Assembly (NCBI GenBank): GCA_947471745.1
Contig: CANJKZ010000513.1
Span: 248,001 to 312,000 of the forward strand
Source: Closterium sp. Naga37s-1
Taxonomy: Eukaryota > Streptophyta > Zygnematophyceae > Desmidiales > Closteriaceae
DNA length: 64,000 nucleotides
Direction: 5' to 3'
Position 1 is the first letter of the stretch. Each line of letters starts with the position of its first letter. A program made the translations under genes and the position numbers. This document shows positions 1 to 10,123 of this stretch, in pieces. The notes under the pieces are model-generated. The model did no database searches. It was not told the DNA's origin and was given only the letters and a program-made list of their open reading frames with translations.

Positions 1-545
1 GAAGTATTGTAACATGGTTACCGCCGCCGCGTTACACTCCAGCTGGCGACACGAGGGAGGGGTGTTCGTGTGGGGATGGGCCGGGGGTTGGGGAGAGATA
101 GAATGGCAGAATAAAATAATGACACATGGTAAGAGGATGAGGAGGGATGAGGAGGGAAGAGGGATGGGGAAAGGGGGATGAGGGATTTGTGAAAGGAGGA
201 CAGATGATTGGTGGAGGATCGGATTATCAGACGTGCTGATACCAAATGAGCACGGTATGGGGGATACGGTACGGGGGATACGGTACGGGGAATGTCATGA
301 AACAGAGACAGAAGGGAAACGAATGAATCAGAATGTCTGCGCTGATAGCAGCAAGGCGGTGCGAAACGAGTCGTGCTTTGAGTCGACTCAAAACACGACT
401 GATAACAGCAGCATGGCGGTGGTGCGAAACCCTACAGTGGTCCCTTCGTTTTGTTTGTGAGGCGTGGCGTCTCAAAAGTCGGCTACATACCCTCGGCACC
501 AGCTTTTTAGGCACCTCAGAAGTCGCCTTTGAATGGAGAACGTAC
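1..545. other. Probable intron of the GH5-like gene, with palindromes
   Basis: No convincing exon is seen left of 546. The stretch contains a G-rich purine tract (about 120-200) and palindromes of the dispersed family at 373-396 (GAGTCGACTC core), about 455-477 and 504-521 (AGGCACCT core). Confidence 0.4.
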
Positions 546-1675
546 CTTAGCATCTGCACCCATGCTGACTGCACTGATGTACATGTCTGTGGTGGTGGAC
601 TGGAATGTGACCTGTGGGGAGGAGGGCACACAGGGAGAATCATGGGCAACCGAATGGGAGTGAGTGGAAGGGTGCGAATGAATGAGCTGGCAGATGGGTT
701 CTCCGCCCCTGTGCTGACTGCACTGACGTACATGTCTGTGGTGGTGGACTGGAATGTCACCTGCAGGCGGGCGGGGGGACATGGAATGGGTGTGAGTGAA
801 TGAACACACAGATAGGTTCTCTGTGCCTGTGCTGACTGCACTGCTGTACATGTCTGTGTGAACCTATCTGTGTGCACAACACACTGATGTGCATGTCTGT
901 GGTGGTGGACTGGAATGTCACCTGGGAGGTGGGCGCGGGGACATGGAATGGGAGGGAGTGAAAGGGTGCGAATGAACAGACAGTTGGGTTCTCTGCCTGT
1001 GCTGACTGCACTGCTGTACATGTCTGTGGGTGTTGACTGGAATGTAACCTGCGGGGAGGAGAACACACAGAGGGGATGACGAGGCACGGAATGAGGGTGG
1101 GTTTAGGGTGCGAATGAACAGATAGGGGTCTCTCTGCCCCTGTGCTAATTATGCTGATGTGGCCTTTTGAGGCGCCTTGAAGCTGCCTTTTTTAGTCGAC
1201 TCAATAACCCAGCCCACGCTACTAGTTACAGTGATTCGAGGCATCTCAAAGCCCACTCACTGCACCTTCATGCCATCACAGCGACTCATCACAGCGACCC
1301 ATCACATCTGTCATCACAGCTATTCACCTCACCCGATTTACATGGCTCTGCCTGCAGCACCGCTTACTCCAACAAAATATTTTGAGTCGACTCAAAACTA
1401 GACCCGATTTCCATGGCCCTGCCTGCAGCACCGCTTATGAAGAAGTGTTTTCAGACGTCTCAAAACCCTGCCTGCAGCACCGCTTATGAAGAAGTGTTTT
1501 CAGACGTCTCAAAACCCTGCCTGCAGCTCCGCTTACTCCAACAAAAGATTGAAGCGTCTCAGAAGAAAAATTACTCACCCGAGTGCCATCCCCCCATGCC
1601 GTATGCTCAAACGCCTTCGGGTTCATCCACTCCTTGCCCACCAGCCAGCGACGGTGACTTTTGAGTCGACTCAAA
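373..1675. repeat. Cluster of TTTTGAG-N4-CTCAAAA palindromes, left end
   Basis: Members with their cores: 373-396 GTCGAC; 504-521 GGCACC; 1165-1182 GGCGCC; 1189-1206 GTCGAC; 1236-1250 GGCATC; 1380-1397 GTCGAC; 1448-1465 and 1497-1514 GACGTC; about 1548-1566 AGCGTC; 1659-1675 GTCGAC. The outer arms (TTTTGAG / CTCAAAA) are largely constant. The core varies but usually stays self-complementary. All lie in introns or exon echoes of the GH5-like gene. Confidence 0.8.
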
Positions 1676-4600
1676 CACTCAACACTCACTCACCTCACAG
1701 CGACTACAACCTACCACTACTCACTACTCACTCACCTGGGTGCCATCCCCCCACACAGTGTACAGTTTTTGAGGCACCTCACACATCGTAAGCTCACTCA
1801 CCCGTGTGCCATCCCCCCACGCCATGTACTGAAACGTTTTCGGGTTCATCCACTCCTCGCCGACCAGCCAGCCGCCCAGATTCACGCCGCGGATGGCAGG
1901 CACCGTCATCACCTCGCGCACATCCAGCCACTCGTCGCCGCCCGCTCCCGCTGCCGGGTCCCCCGTGGTTACCATGTCAGTAAACTCAGGAGCCACCTCC
2001 CCCATGGACAGGTAATACCCGTCCGCACTCGCCAGGGCAATTAACCCTAGATAATCACTTCCACTTGTGCTGCTGGTGTTACCGCTTCTGCCTGTGCTGC
2101 TGCTGCTGCTATTGCTGCTGTCAGTGCTGCTACCATTGACACCAGTGCCAGCAGCAGCATCAATTGAGAAGGTGTTGTCTCTACGGGAGTTGGGGATGGG
2201 GATGATGGTGAAGGTGGCGAGGGGATCGGTGGCGTCGGCAGTGGTGGTGAGAATGCCTCTCGGGTACGACGCGTTGGGTGGGGAGGGAGGGGCTTTGCAC
2301 AGAAACGTGCTGCTGGGGGTCTGCAGCTTGATCTGGTGGTGGGGGGGGGGGAAGGGGGGAGAAAAGGAAGGGGTTGAGTCACCAGCAGCACAAGTAGCAA
2401 CAGCAGCAGCAGTACCAGCACTAGCAGCAGCATCAGCAGAGAAGGTGGTGTCTCGGCGGGAGTTGGGGATGGGGATGATGGTGAAGGTGGCGAGGGGATC
2501 GGTGGCATCGGCAGTGGTGGTGAGAATGCCTCTCGGGTACGACGCGTTGGGTGGGGAGGGAGGGGCTTTGCACAGAAACGTGCTGCTGGGGGTCTGCAGC
2601 TTGATCTGGAGAGCAGAAATGGGAGAAAAGGAGAGAGGATGGGAAAGGAGAGAGGATGGGTAAGGAGAGAAGAGTCAAGGAGTGAGTGACAGCAACACCA
2701 GTACCAGCAGTACCAGCAGTACCAGCAGTACCAGCAACAGCATCAGTGGTGGGAGTGCTGTGCTGCCTCTGATGGTGAAGGTGGCGAGCGGGTCGGTGGC
2801 GTCGGCAGTGGTGGCGAGAATGCCCCTTCCGTTGGGGGGGAAGGGAGGGGCGTTGGGTGCCTCTTACCGTGGTATCACTGACACAAATGACAGTGAGCGC
2901 CTGGGAGACTTCTGGCTGGGAGAAGTCGCTGCTGGTCGCCACACCGCCACTCCACGATGGCCTCTCCCTCATCCCCCAATCCCCCCATAGTTCTCTCTCT
3001 CCCACACACACCCAAACGCCCAAACAACACTCACAGTGGTGGCGCTGACGCAGATAACAGTGAGCGCCTGAGCCACGTCCGGCTGGTCAGAGTCGCTGCT
3101 GGTCGCCACACTGCCACTCCACGATGCTCTCTCCCTCATCCCGTCCTCCCATGCCCCTCTGTCCCCCATACAGACACATGCACACGCCCAGACTCACCGT
3201 GGTGGCGCTAACTCGAATGACAGTGAGAGCCTGAGACACGTCCGGCTGGTCAAAGTCGCTGCTGGTCGCCACACTGCCACTCCACGTCTTCCCGTCCGCT
3301 GCCCGCCACCAGAAGCCGCTGTTCTGATGCCGCACGTGGATCTGGGGGGAAGGAGAGGGGGGGCGGTCGGACGAGGTGGGGTCAGCGGGGGGGAGGGAGG
3401 AGGCCTGTGTTTGGTCGATTCATGTGCAGCTCGCCACCAGAAGCCGGTGCCCTGGTGGCGCATGTCATGTGGATTGGGTTGTGTTGTGCTTTGAGTCGAC
3501 TCAAAACACGGCCCTGGTGCCGCACGTGGATTGGGTTGTGTTTTGAGTCGACTCAAAACACGGCCCTGGTGCCGCACGTGGATTGGGTTGTGTTTTGAGT
3601 CGACTCAAAACACGGCACTCAAAACACGGCCCTGGTGTCGTACGTGGATCTGAGGGGGAGGAGAAGTGTGACGGGGAGGTGGGCAGTGGGAGGAAGGGGA
3701 GCAAGGAGAGTGTGAGAGGAGAGGTGGTCATTTGGTCCACCCAACACGATCCAGCCAGCCAACCGAGACATGAACCACAAGGTAATGTGCCCTTGTGCGA
3801 CACAAGGTAATGAACCACAAGGTAATGTGCCCTTGTGCGACACAAGGTAATGAACCACAAGGTAATGTGCCCTTGTGCGACACAAGGTAATGAACCACAA
3901 GGTAATGTGACCTTGTGCGACACAAGGTAATGAACCACAAGGTAATGTGCCCTTGTGCGACACAAGGTAATGAACCACAAGGTAATGTGCCCTTGTGCGA
4001 CACAAGGTAATGAACCACAAGGTAATGTGCCCTTGTGCGACACAAGGTAATGAACCACAAGGTAATGTGCCCTTGTGCGACACAAGGTAATGAACCACAA
4101 GGTAATGTGCCCTTGTGCGACACAAGGTAATGAACCACAAGGTAATGTGCCCTTGTGCGACACAAGGTAATGAACCACAAGGTAATGTGCCCTTGTGCGA
4201 CACAAGGTAATGTGCCCTTGTGCGACACAAGGTAATGTGCCCTTGTGCGACACAAGGTAATGTGCCCTTGTGCGACACAAGGTAATGTGCCCTTGTGCGA
4301 CACAAGGTAATGTGCCCTTGTGCGACACAAGGTAATGTGCCCTTGTGCGACACAAGGTAATGTGCCCTTGTGCGACACAAGGTAATGTGCCCTTGTGCGA
4401 CACAAGGTAATGAACCACAAGGTAATGTGCCCTTGTGCGACACAAGGTAATGTGCCCTTGTGCGACACAAGGTAATGTGCCCTTGTGCGACACAAGGTGA
4501 TGTGCCCTTGTGCGACACAAGGTAATGTGCCCTTGTGCGACACAAGGTAATGTGCCCTTGTGCGACACAAGGTAATGTGCCCTTGTGCGACACAAGGTAA

Positions 4601-5827
4601 TGTGCCCTTGTGCGACACAAGGTAATGTGCCCTTGTGCGACACAAGGTAATGTGCCCTTGTGCGACACAAGGTAATGTGCCCTTGTGCGACACAAGGTAA
4701 TGTGCCCTTGTGCGACACAAGGTAATGTGCCCTTGTGTAACCACAAGGTACCCTCGTATCCCTTTCGTCCACTAACCCTCCATTTACCCGTTCGTCTCTC
4801 TCCTCGATTACCCTCTCCTATCTGTCGTCCACGCACCCTCTTCTCTCTCTCCCCCATTTACTTCTTCTCTCTCCTCCACACTTCACTTGCCCTCGTACTG
4901 TCCTCCTCGATTTGCCCTCTTCCCTTAATCACCCACTCACCCTCTTTCCTTTCCCCTCCTTTCCCATTCACATCTTCCCTCCCTTTTTATTCACCCTCGT
5001 CTCTCCTTTCCAGCTGAAACTCCTTTCTTATTCCCCAATTCCCTCTCTCCCGCTCTTTTCTCTCTCTCCCATTCCCGTTCTTCCCTCTCTCCCCCATTCC
5101 CCCTCTCCCCTCACTCCCCCCCCACCTTAGCGCCGTGCGCCAGCTGGCTGCTGAGCCACGATGACGTCATCTTGGGCATCCCGTCCGGGATTACCGGGGC
5201 TGCATTGGAGCAGCACTGCCCCTCGCACACAGGTCCGGGCATGTCGAACGTTGCCCCCCCATCCCCCACATTCCCCCCGTTCCCCCCGCCTGCGGCAGAC
5301 GGGGGAGTGGGGGACGCGGGGGTCGTTAGTGGGGTTCCGCTTGAAGCCCCCCCAGGGGATGGGGAGGAGGGCTGGGCGGAAGGAGCGGAAGGGGAGGCGG
5401 AAGGCGGAGCGGCTGGGGAAGCGGAAGGGGGAGCGGAAGGGGAGGAGGAAGCGGGAGCGGAAGGGGAGGAGGAAGCGGGAGCGGAAGCAGGGGCTAAGGG
5501 CGCGGAGGATGCGGGAGCGGAGGCGGAGGGATCCGCGGTATCGGAGAGCGGAGGTTCTGAGGCCGGTGCCGGCGCTTGCAGCAGCGCGCGCCGGCCGCGA
5601 AACACGGCACGAGTCACGCCGTTAGAAGACACCTGAAACGCAGAATCATCCGCTAGTACACCTCCTGCATCTGGTAACCCTAGTTCTCCTTCCCATCCCC
5701 CGTTATAGGAATCTACCAGATGTTGCGAGACGTGAGAGGCGGCTGTAGTGACGGTGAGAAGGAGAGGTAGGAGAAAGGCGATTTGGAAGCGACGGGTCGC
5801 GGACGGAATGGCTGGCGGTGACGACAT
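546..5827 (-). CDS. GH5 exo-beta-1,3-glucanase-like secreted protein, 5' part of the gene
   Basis: Four exons can be read on the minus strand, all joined in phase 0: 5827-5126, 3341-3198, 2605-1802 (or 2332-1802) and 611-546. The gene continues off the left edge. Exon 1 encodes a hydrophobic signal peptide, a Ser/Pro/Ala-rich linker and a Cys-rich patch (VCEGQCC). Exons 2 and 3 form a module with FWWRAADGKTWSG and STFLCKAPPSP, perhaps beta-trefoil-like. Exon 3 then carries GVNLGGWLVGEEWMNPKTF, the N-terminal signature of GH5 exo-1,3-beta-glucanases. It runs on through WGDGTR into exon 4 (VTFQSTTTDMYISAV), which matches the start of the fascin-like insert that follows this signature in plant members. 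Catalytic glutamates would lie outside the window. By family, it would cleave cell-wall beta-1,3-glucan outside the cell. Exons 2, 3 and 4 all have tandem partial copies. Family call fairly sure; exon choice less so. Confidence 0.7.
697..1055 (-). repeat. Four degenerate echoes of GH5-like exon 4
   Basis: The 66-nt exon at 546-611 encodes VTFQSTTTDMYISAV. It is echoed at about 701-765, 825-860, 883-925 and 997-1049. The copies keep the acceptor side and the TFQST.TDM core in most cases, then diverge. Their spacing is irregular (roughly 60-130 bp), so this is not a simple minisatellite. Confidence 0.7.
1574..1790 (-). repeat. Two 3'-end echoes of GH5-like exon 3, joined to palindromes
   Basis: Copies of the exon end WLVGxEWMNPKxF...WGDGTR plus its gtgagt donor lie at about 1574-1651 and 1733-1762, downstream of the intact exon end at 1802. 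Both are truncated on their upstream side. The break is marked by a palindrome: TTTTGAGTCGACTCAAA at 1659-1675, and a GAGGCACCTC form at 1771-1780. Confidence 0.7.
2170..2605 (-). repeat. In-frame tandem duplication inside GH5-like exon 3
   Basis: Two nearly identical segments (2605-2440 and 2332-2170) both begin at a 3' splice site followed by ATCAAGCTGCAGACC. They lie 273 nt apart, which is 91 codons, and the stretch between them is open in the gene's frame. Either acceptor would therefore give an in-frame product, with one or two copies of the STFLCKAPPSP module. The upstream acceptor (at 2606) has the more ordinary pyrimidine tract; the downstream one follows a C homopolymer. Confidence 0.75.
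2865..3135 (-). repeat. Two 3'-half echoes of GH5-like exon 2
   Basis: Two partial copies of exon 2 (the intact copy is 3198-3341) lie downstream in gene order, near 3045-3130 and 2870-2950. Each keeps the SGSVATSSD...QPDVSQALTVI part and a following gtgagt-like or related donor region, but lacks the 5' half of the exon. They look like products of repeated local duplication. Confidence 0.7.
3395..3640 (-). repeat. 5'-end echoes of GH5-like exon 2, joined to palindromes
   Basis: Upstream of exon 2 in gene order are truncated copies of its 5' end. The one near 3415-3475 keeps MRHQ.GFWWRAA. Three shorter ones between about 3500 and 3640 keep only the first 20 or so bases (CCACGTGCGGCACCAG). Each short copy then passes directly into a GTGTTTTGAGTC / GACTCAAAACAC palindrome at 3486-3509, 3538-3561 or 3590-3613. 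Confidence 0.7.
3770..4745. repeat. 25-bp / 40-bp higher-order minisatellite in GH5-like intron 1
   Basis: The right part (about 4200-4740) is a near-perfect array of a 25-bp unit, AAGGTAATGTGCCCTTGTGC plus GACAC, around 21 copies. The left part (about 3770-4200) alternates that unit with a 15-bp unit, AAGGTAATGAACCAC, making a 40-bp period repeated about 11 times. One 40-bp unit recurs near 4409. Each unit pairs CACAAGG with CCTTGTG, so single strands could fold into serial hairpins. Open frames across it are repeat artefacts. Confidence 0.95.
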
Positions 5828-7277
5828 GGTGGAATATGTCGCCGGGAATGGAAGAAACGTAATTTCGAACGTAATTAGTAAAAATAGTAATAATGAAAGA
5901 AAGGAGTATATGTTCCTGAAGTTGGTCTGATGAGGAGTAATGCCCTATGTCGACTAAGGACAAGGGAACAGTGTCAGGAAGTGGAGGGAAGAAGTTAAAG
6001 AGAACCGCATTGGAGATGCAATGCGCGAAAAGTCAACTGATGAATAACTTTGGAAACGGTACACTGGCAGTGTCGCTTGTATCAGTCAGGTCATGCCTAA
6101 GCGAACGAGCTAATGGTTGTAAAAACGTAAGGAATGATGAAATGCGGAGATTGTGTGGCTTTTTCCTCTTCTTCTCCGGAAAAGAGAGAAGTAGGTACGA
6201 ATCTCGAAGCGACAGTAACAACGCCGACTGTTCCAGACAGCTGTTCTATTCTATCTAGTCGTAAAAATGCGGAAATGGTTGGTTGCTGGCATTCTAGTTC
6301 GGGATACTTCAACATCCTAGCTTCACGTCAAATATCGAACAAAAGTCGCAATCTCGATACACTTGGCGAAGCAGCACAAGCACACCAGCATTTCCGCTGC
6401 TACCGACCGCCATTTCTGGTTATAACGAGGCGGCAAGATTGCGATGGAAAGGATGCACCTACATTTCTTTCCACCCTCAACCTCGGTACAATCACAATTT
6501 ACGAAGAATATACACCTCGTTATCAATGCCCTGGTTTGGCTCTCTAAATTTCTCAAAGCGGGATAGTTCCTTGAACGATGCTAAATATAATTCGCATTTA
6601 CATATTTGGCCAGGAGTTATTTTTGGGTTTGTTTAAATACGAATTATAATGTAGTTTGTGCTATTAATGTGCAACAGATTTAGGCTCCCATGCATCATCT
6701 TAATTAATTTACACCCCTTTACATTACCTATCTGCACATCCCTTTTGAACATGGTTTTGTTCACATTGTTGGCTGACACAACAGCGGAGATTCGGAAAGG
6801 TTATTGATGCATCAACGGTCAAACATCTGGAGGAAACCGAGCCAAGCCAAGGCGCTTCGGCCAATTCGAGCCGCCCCACAGCCCCCATCAAACATCAAAA
6901 TTGGAAGCCATGAAACGTGATTGGCATTTCATTGTTGCAAGTTGGTACCCGCGAAATTATCTCTACATATTACCCCGCCACTCGTTGAGTTTTGGTCCAG
7001 TACAAAACACAGCGACCACCCATGCCTTCGTCCCTCACGGTTCAGCGGCAGCAGTGAATCTTACGCTTAGACCATCCAAGCGCCTTCTTCCCCTCTCGTT
7101 TTCCCTTCCCTTTTGCTAGAAAGCGACTGAGACAAAGAACTCGGTGTGGAGCTTACTATCTTGAACGACGAGCCTCGTTTATGGTGCGGGAATCAAGCAG
7201 AAGCTATCACGAATCGCCTCCGTACGGCGCTGGGACCAAACCAAAAGACGTTTCATAATACACACGCAATCTTCGCG
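5828..7277. promoter_or_regulatory. Intergenic region between divergent GH5-like and phytocyanin-like A genes
   Basis: This 1.45-kb stretch separates the start codon of the minus-strand GH5-like gene from that of plus-strand gene A, so it should hold both promoters. It is less GC-rich than its surroundings, especially around 6560-6760. I see no repeat, conserved ORF or RNA gene in it. Confidence 0.5.
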
Positions 7278-9724
7278 ATGAACTTCCTCGGGAAAGGCAG
7301 CGAAGGAGCAGCTTCGGGAAAGCTCTTCGCTTCTTCAGTCCTGCTACTGCTACTTGTCACGGCCGGTAACAAGCTAGATGTAGGAGGCAGTGCAACCGCC
7401 ACTTCGTTATGATTGACTGACCAGCAACCTTTTAGAGACTGTCAAGAATCAGCTTCTAATCTGTTACCTCCTTAGCTCTTCCCTCCTCAGTTGCTTGGCC
7501 CCCGCTCCCCGTCCCCTAAATCTTCGCAAGTTTCTTTCAATTAGCTACCCTCCTGTCTGTCCCTTTGTTTACTGCTTCCTCTTTCGAGATACCCTCCTGT
7601 GTGTCATTCTCCTAGTCTCTCGTCCCTTCCTTTCCCTCCCTCTCGTTCATGTTGCCCTCTTAATCCCTCATTTCTTCCACTCACATCTCCCTCTCCTCCC
7701 ATCCTCACATGAAACTCGCCTCCGCGCGTCGCCGAACCATCGTTGGATCATTGCTGAACCATCATCGCCCTCCAAATCGTCTACTCGCCGCGCTTCTCGT
7801 TCTCTCCGGGTCATCAGGCGTCACAGAAGCAGTGGTAAGAAAATTCGGAGAAACTTCTTTAAGGCGCTGGCATCGGAAATTTCTCAGGATTCTCACTTAA
7901 TCTCCGCCAGCTGGGGCTGCGGCGGTCCTTACTTGTATGCAATCTGAGTCGCATTTGAGTGCTTCTCAGGAGCTCCTTCGAGTTTCTGCCAGCTGGGCTG
8001 CAGTCCTTGTCTGGAACTTCTTACCCGCGTGCGTTCGCCTTCGCTCGAATTTGGTTTCCTATTCTTCGCAAATGTTCGCATTTGTTTCACCACCTGTGAA
8101 TATCCTGTGAGAAGCTACTCATTACTCATGGTCTGTAACTAGCAGCTCATTCCTCCGCACTTCCTAACCCATCCAAATCTCCATCACCACCTCTACCCCA
8201 TCTCGCCTCGCTCATGTCACCTCCCCTCATCTCCTCTCGTCTCCTCTACTCTCCCTGTCTCTCCTCTCCTGGAATCCCCCAGCCTCGGGTCGTTGTGGTA
8301 GGCCTGGAGTCAGGTCGGTCGAACGTGAACCCCAGTTGACTTCTGAGTCAACTCAAAAGTCAAATTCTACTACTCTCCCCCCCTCTCTTCTCTCCTGGAA
8401 TTCCCCAGCCCCGAGTGGTGGTGGTAGGCCTGGAGTCGGGTCAGTCGTCCGTGAACCCGAGTTGACTTCTGAGTCAACTCAAAAGTCAAATTCTCCTACT
8501 CTCCCCCCCCGTCTCTCCTTCCCGAATCCCCCAGCCTCGAGTGGTGGTGGTAGGCCTGGAGTCGGGTCGGTCGAACGTGAACCCGTGGAGCAAGGGGCTG
8601 CTCGACTTGAAGATGCCCGCCGTGCGACCCGGAGATTTTCTTTGTGAGTCAATGGGAGCCAATGGATTGGCTCGCCTGTGAATTCGAGAAGTGATTATTG
8701 GAGGCTCTGTCTGTGAGATAGTCGAAGTCAACCATGAGTCAACGGGAGTCAACGACGACTTGATGGAAGATAGTGTTGAGTGAAAGGGAGTCAACGATGA
8801 GTCAATGGAAGTCAAGCATGAGCCATTGGGGGTCAATGAGAAGTGAAGGAGAGTCAGCGACGAGTCTCTGTTCTCATTCATCCCTCCACTTCTCCATGGG
8901 CTCGCAGTGCTCAGCTCATCATTCAAATATGGAATAATGCAGTACCTCTTCTGAGCCTCAACGATGTGAGGCCATACCCAACCAGGCCTGCTGCATGAGA
9001 CTGCCCCCTCTCAACCGCTGCTTCGCCTTATGCCATCACAAAAACCCCTCTTCCACATCCCCTCTCCCCCTCCTTCAAAAATCCCCCACTCTTGCGGTTT
9101 TCCAACCCCTTTCCCCCAACCCCTCCAGCACTCGTACTCCCCCGTTTTCCTCTTTTATCTCCCCCGCTTACCCCCTCACCCTCTCCCTGACTTCCCCCCC
9201 ACCCTTCCATGTCCCCCACTCTCTTCTCCCCTCGCTCTCCAAAACCCCCTCTTTCAGTGTTCCGCTGGTTCGGCCAGATGCGAGACGTGCAGCAGTTCCC
9301 GAACAAGCAGGCGTTTGACAGCTGCGATTTCTCCCCCCCGCTTCACCCCACCCATTCCATCACTCCTAGTCCCCCCTTTTCCTCTTTCATCTCCCCTGCT
9401 TCCCCCCCACCCTCTCCCTGACTTCCCCCTCTCCCCCCACCCTTCCATGTCCCCCACTCTCTTCTCCCCTCACTCTCTCTCCAAAACCCCCTCTTTCCAG
9501 TGTTCCGCTGGTTCGGCCAGATGCGAGACGTGCAGCAGTTCCCGAACAAGCAGGCATTTGACAGCTGTGATTTCTCGAGAGCAGACCCGGTGGGGCCGAG
9601 GCGGTTCTTTGGTTTGGATGTGTACTGGGTTCAAAAATCAGAGCGCGGGAAAATCCTATATTTTGGGAGCAGCGTCCAGAAGGAGTGTGCAAAAGGGTTG
9701 AAAGCTCAAGTGAGGGTGCGCTGA
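7278..9724 (+). CDS. Phytocyanin-like secreted protein A
   Basis: Four exons: 7278-7365, 7818-7834, 8535-8643 and 9501-9724, giving 145 residues. Exon 1 encodes a signal peptide with a run of leucines. The 17-nt microexon adds GVTEAV. Exon 3 (PRVVVVGLESG...AVRPGDFL) and exon 4 (FRWFGQMRDVQQF...FDSCDF...ILYFGSSVQKEC) form a phytocyanin (cupredoxin) fold pattern, with the two Cys expected for the disulfide. The type-1 copper ligands of the family are absent: Gly/Ser stands at the Cys position, and Arg (RDV) replaces the first His found in B-D. It is therefore probably an early-nodulin-like, non-copper member acting outside the cell. Splice phases (1,0,1) match copies B, D and E. Exons 3 and 4 have echoes upstream. 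Substrate or partner unknown. Confidence 0.75.
8268..8534 (+). repeat. Two 5' echoes of gene A exon 3, each ending in a palindrome
   Basis: About 50 bases of exon 3, with its cccccag or ttccccag acceptor, appear twice before the intact exon: after about 8282 and after about 8408. Each copy stops right after GTGAACCC and passes into a palindrome: TTGACTTCTGAGTC mirrored by AACTCAAAAGTCAA, at 8336-8363 and 8462-8489. The intact exon continues there with GTGGAGCAAGG. The repeat period is about 126 bp. Confidence 0.8.
9258..9332 (+). repeat. Truncated echo of gene A exon 4
   Basis: The first 75 or so bases of exon 4 (FRWFGQMRDVQQF...FDSCDFS) and its upstream pyrimidine-rich intron end are duplicated about 240 bp before the real exon at 9501. 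The copy breaks off into C-rich intron sequence. No palindrome is seen at this junction. Using this acceptor would give a truncated protein. Confidence 0.85.
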
Positions 9725-10123
9725 TGTTGCTGCACTTACAACTAGCCAACGAGCAAGTACAGGAGCATAATAAGAGACTAATAGTCTCCCAATACATACC
9801 GACTTATTTTTATGTTATGTAGCATGCTATTCTAGAACTGCGTAATATGCAATGCATCTCCAATTTTTTGTATCGCGGTTCTATGATTATATAATGCAGA
9901 TGTCTTGCGGAGACCGAGTCCTTGTAAAGTGAACAGCGCCAGGTTTTTTACACAGCATCTGAACAAAATGAGATGAAGCGGTTTGCAGTGAGGGGGAGTG
10001 GTATAGTGCGGTGAAAGCTCGGTGCTATACCACTCCCGTGGGAACGGAGTCAGCAGGGGAATTTCAAATTTCACGAGACATCTACTTCAGACACCCTTAT
10101 CTCGCCGCTCCGCGTCGACTTCA
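9725..10123. promoter_or_regulatory. Short intergenic region between gene A and the BORCS5-like gene
   Basis: These 399 bases follow the gene A stop codon and precede the ATG at 10124. They should hold gene A's 3' end and the next gene's promoter and 5' UTR. No repeat or ORF of interest is visible. Confidence 0.4.

Noticed and set aside
1826-1842. Palindrome-like GAAACGTTTTC
   Set aside because: It lies in the intact GH5-like exon and is explained by its codons (MNPKTFQY), so it was not counted in the palindrome family.
3770-4745. Possible CRISPR-like array
   Set aside because: There are no unique spacers between repeats, and the setting is a eukaryotic intron. The same applies to the 22-bp, 31-bp, 48-bp and 20-bp arrays.
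3501-4857. Minus-strand ORFs of 338-423 codons with CVAQGHITL-type repeats
   Set aside because: Translation of the 25/40-bp minisatellite in an intron; no start or domain of its own.
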